From positions 1 through 14,990 of the forward strand of contig DATFLK010000157.1 of NCBI GenBank assembly GCA_035267815.1: a stretch of DNA of 14,990 nucleotides, in the 5' to 3' direction. Below are positions 14,194 to 14,990 of this stretch, piece after piece. The notes beneath the pieces were generated by a model. It was not told the origin of the DNA. It worked only from the letters and a program-made list of their open reading frames with translations, and ran no database searches. The stretch's first letter is position 1. Each line of letters starts with the position of its first letter. Source of the DNA: DATFLK01 sp035267815 (GTDB lineage Bacteria > Pseudomonadota > Zetaproteobacteria > Mariprofundales > Mariprofundaceae). Position numbers and translations under genes: made by a program.

Positions 14194-14209
14194 TGGCATG
14201 TGTCCTGCT
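14194..14209 (+). promoter_or_regulatory. Candidate sigma-54 promoter of fliK
   Basis: TGGCATG, four bases, then CTGCT matches the TGGCACG-N4-TTGCW consensus at 14 of 16 positions with exact GG-N10-GC spacing. The predicted start (about 14220) is one base before the ATG at 14221, so the visible GGAGGG ribosome-binding site would lie upstream of the start. Either the mRNA is leaderless or another promoter is also used. Confidence 0.55.
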
Positions 14210-14220
14210 TTCTGGAGGGC

Positions 14221-14990
14221 ATGATGAAGCCCGTTGCACATACCGCCGCGGCCAAGGTGGCCGCCGTGCTCTCCCAGGGGAAAGGGAAGGCCGATCAGGC
14301 CAGCCTGTTTGCCAAGCTGATGGCGATCTTCGCAAAGGAGATCAAGGCCGATGCGACCGCCAAAGGCCCTGGAAAGGCAGATGGAAAGGGTATCGCGGCG
14401 ATTGATGCCAAGGCCCTGCTGCACCATCTGAAGGATCAGAAAGGCAAAAAGCAGGCCATTGCCGGGATTGTGTCCGTCATCGACAGCAAGGGGTTGCCGG
14501 ATGCCGCACACGCGGCCGTGAAGGGAAAGAAGGGCGAGAAGCATGCGCAACAGATGCTGGCGGCTGCGCTTCAGCATCCGCAGGTCGGATCGGCACAACA
14601 TAATGTGGCCGATGACAAGATCGGAGCATCCGGCAAAGGGGCGTCGCAAAGCGCGTTGACCAAGGGGGTTGCGGAGACGGTTGCAAAAGGCGGGTCGGCT
14701 GGAGGGGAGCAGCCTGCTGTCGCCGACAAGATGTCAGCGTTACAGGGAAAGAAGCCATCTGCTTCCGCGCAGTCCGAATCGAATGCAAAACAGGCACAGA
14801 GCACGACCGGCAAAACGGATGCTCATCTGCAGCAGAGCCATGACGCCGCAACGCAGGCTTCCAGGCACCTGTTTTCAGACCAGAACGGTTCCGGGGTAGC
14901 AGTCCGCACCGCTTCCGGCAGTGGCGACGAAGTCAACTCCGGTTCAATGCCAACACCGGGGCATGCCGATCCCAAGCAAACGGTTCAGTC
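14221..14990 (+). CDS. fliK: Probable flagellar hook-length control protein FliK, N-terminal part (runs off the right edge)
   Basis: An open frame runs from 14221 to the end of the window (256 residues, no stop). The sequence is Ala/Lys/Gln/Gly/Ser-rich and low in hydrophobics after the first 120 residues, with short helical segments near the start (ASLFAKLMAIFAKEIKA, about 27-43; AIAGIVSVIDSKGLP, about 79-93). This is the composition of the disordered N-terminal ruler region of FliK, which measures hook length before its C-terminal domain switches export specificity. The diagnostic C-terminal domain lies outside the window, so the name rests on composition and on the common order fliJ–motE-like–fliK. 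GGAGGG lies directly upstream; the adjacent ATG at 14224 is equally possible. Confidence 0.55.
   Translation, partial: MMKPVAHTAAAKVAAVLSQGKGKADQASLFAKLMAIFAKEIKADATAKGPGKADGKGIAAIDAKALLHHLKDQKGKKQAIAGIVSVIDSKGLPDAAHAAVKGKKGEKHAQQMLAAALQHPQVGSAQHNVADDKIGASGKGASQSALTKGVAETVAKGGSAGGEQPAVADKMSALQGKKPSASAQSESNAKQAQSTTGKTDAHLQQSHDAATQASRHLFSDQNGSGVAVRTASGSGDEVNSGSMPTPGHADPKQTVQ

Larger units (their letters stand above)
14016..14220. other. Regulatory intergenic region upstream of fliK
   Basis: About 205 bases with no gene. From left to right it holds a 13-bp hairpin, a smaller hairpin with a T-run, a 39-base AT-rich inverted repeat containing an IHF consensus, and a sigma-54 promoter. The AT-rich block contrasts sharply with the GC-rich surroundings. 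Confidence 0.7.

Noticed and set aside
13635..14255. A 206-codon minus-strand frame rich in His, Arg and Cys repeats
   Set aside because: It is the reverse reading of the pentapeptide repeat gene and the AT-rich regulatory region, crossing a terminator and a promoter.
1..14990. tRNA, rRNA, CRISPR arrays, insertion sequences
   Set aside because: No cloverleaf-like gene, spaced direct repeats, transposase or terminal inverted repeats were seen.

Overview
This window is a chromosomal flagellar gene cluster from a GC-rich Gram-negative bacterium. It carries hook-basal-body and type III export genes, sigma-54 activator genes, and an outer-membrane beta-barrel gene, which together point to the Proteobacteria. 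The order activator–TPR protein–FlbD-like activator–flgBC–fliE–fliFGHIJ–MotE-like–fliK would fit a deep-branching proteobacterium such as a zetaproteobacterium, but that placement is only an impression from gene order.

Layout. Positions 1-365 (minus strand) hold the 5' end of a response regulator gene, preceded by and translationally coupled to a small unrecognised gene. Positions 366-677 are a divergent intergenic region with a dyad next to a sigma-70-like promoter. Positions 678-5546 (plus) hold two NtrC-type sigma-54 activators with a large exported TPR-type protein between them. The first activator has a complete phosphoryl-acceptor receiver. The second has a degenerate receiver and a FlbD/FlrC-like C-terminus. 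A near-consensus sigma-54 promoter (5522-5537) inside the 3' end of the second activator gene precedes a tightly packed operon, flgB-flgC-fliE-fliF-fliG-fliH-fliI-fliJ and a MotE-like gene (5592-12609), closed by a strong intrinsic terminator (12636-12672). Next comes a two-gene cassette (12883-14015): a beta-barrel outer-membrane protein and a small exported Ala/Pro/Thr-rich protein with an acidic pentapeptide repeat. After a 205-base regulatory gap with hairpins, a 39-base AT-rich inverted repeat, a perfect IHF consensus and a sigma-54 promoter, the last gene starts at 14221 and runs off the window. It is probably fliK.

How it fits together. The activators would act with sigma-54 RNA polymerase on the -24/-12 promoters seen at 2172, 5522 and 14194, giving a middle-class flagellar regulon. 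The operon products build the MS ring (FliF) and the rotor/switch (FliG), the export ATPase complex (FliH, FliI, FliJ), and the adaptor and proximal rod (FliE, FlgB, FlgC). No sensor kinase for the first activator is encoded here. The least explained parts are the TPR protein between the activators, the beta-barrel/repeat-protein pair inside the flagellar cluster, and the small gene coupled to the response regulator at the left edge.
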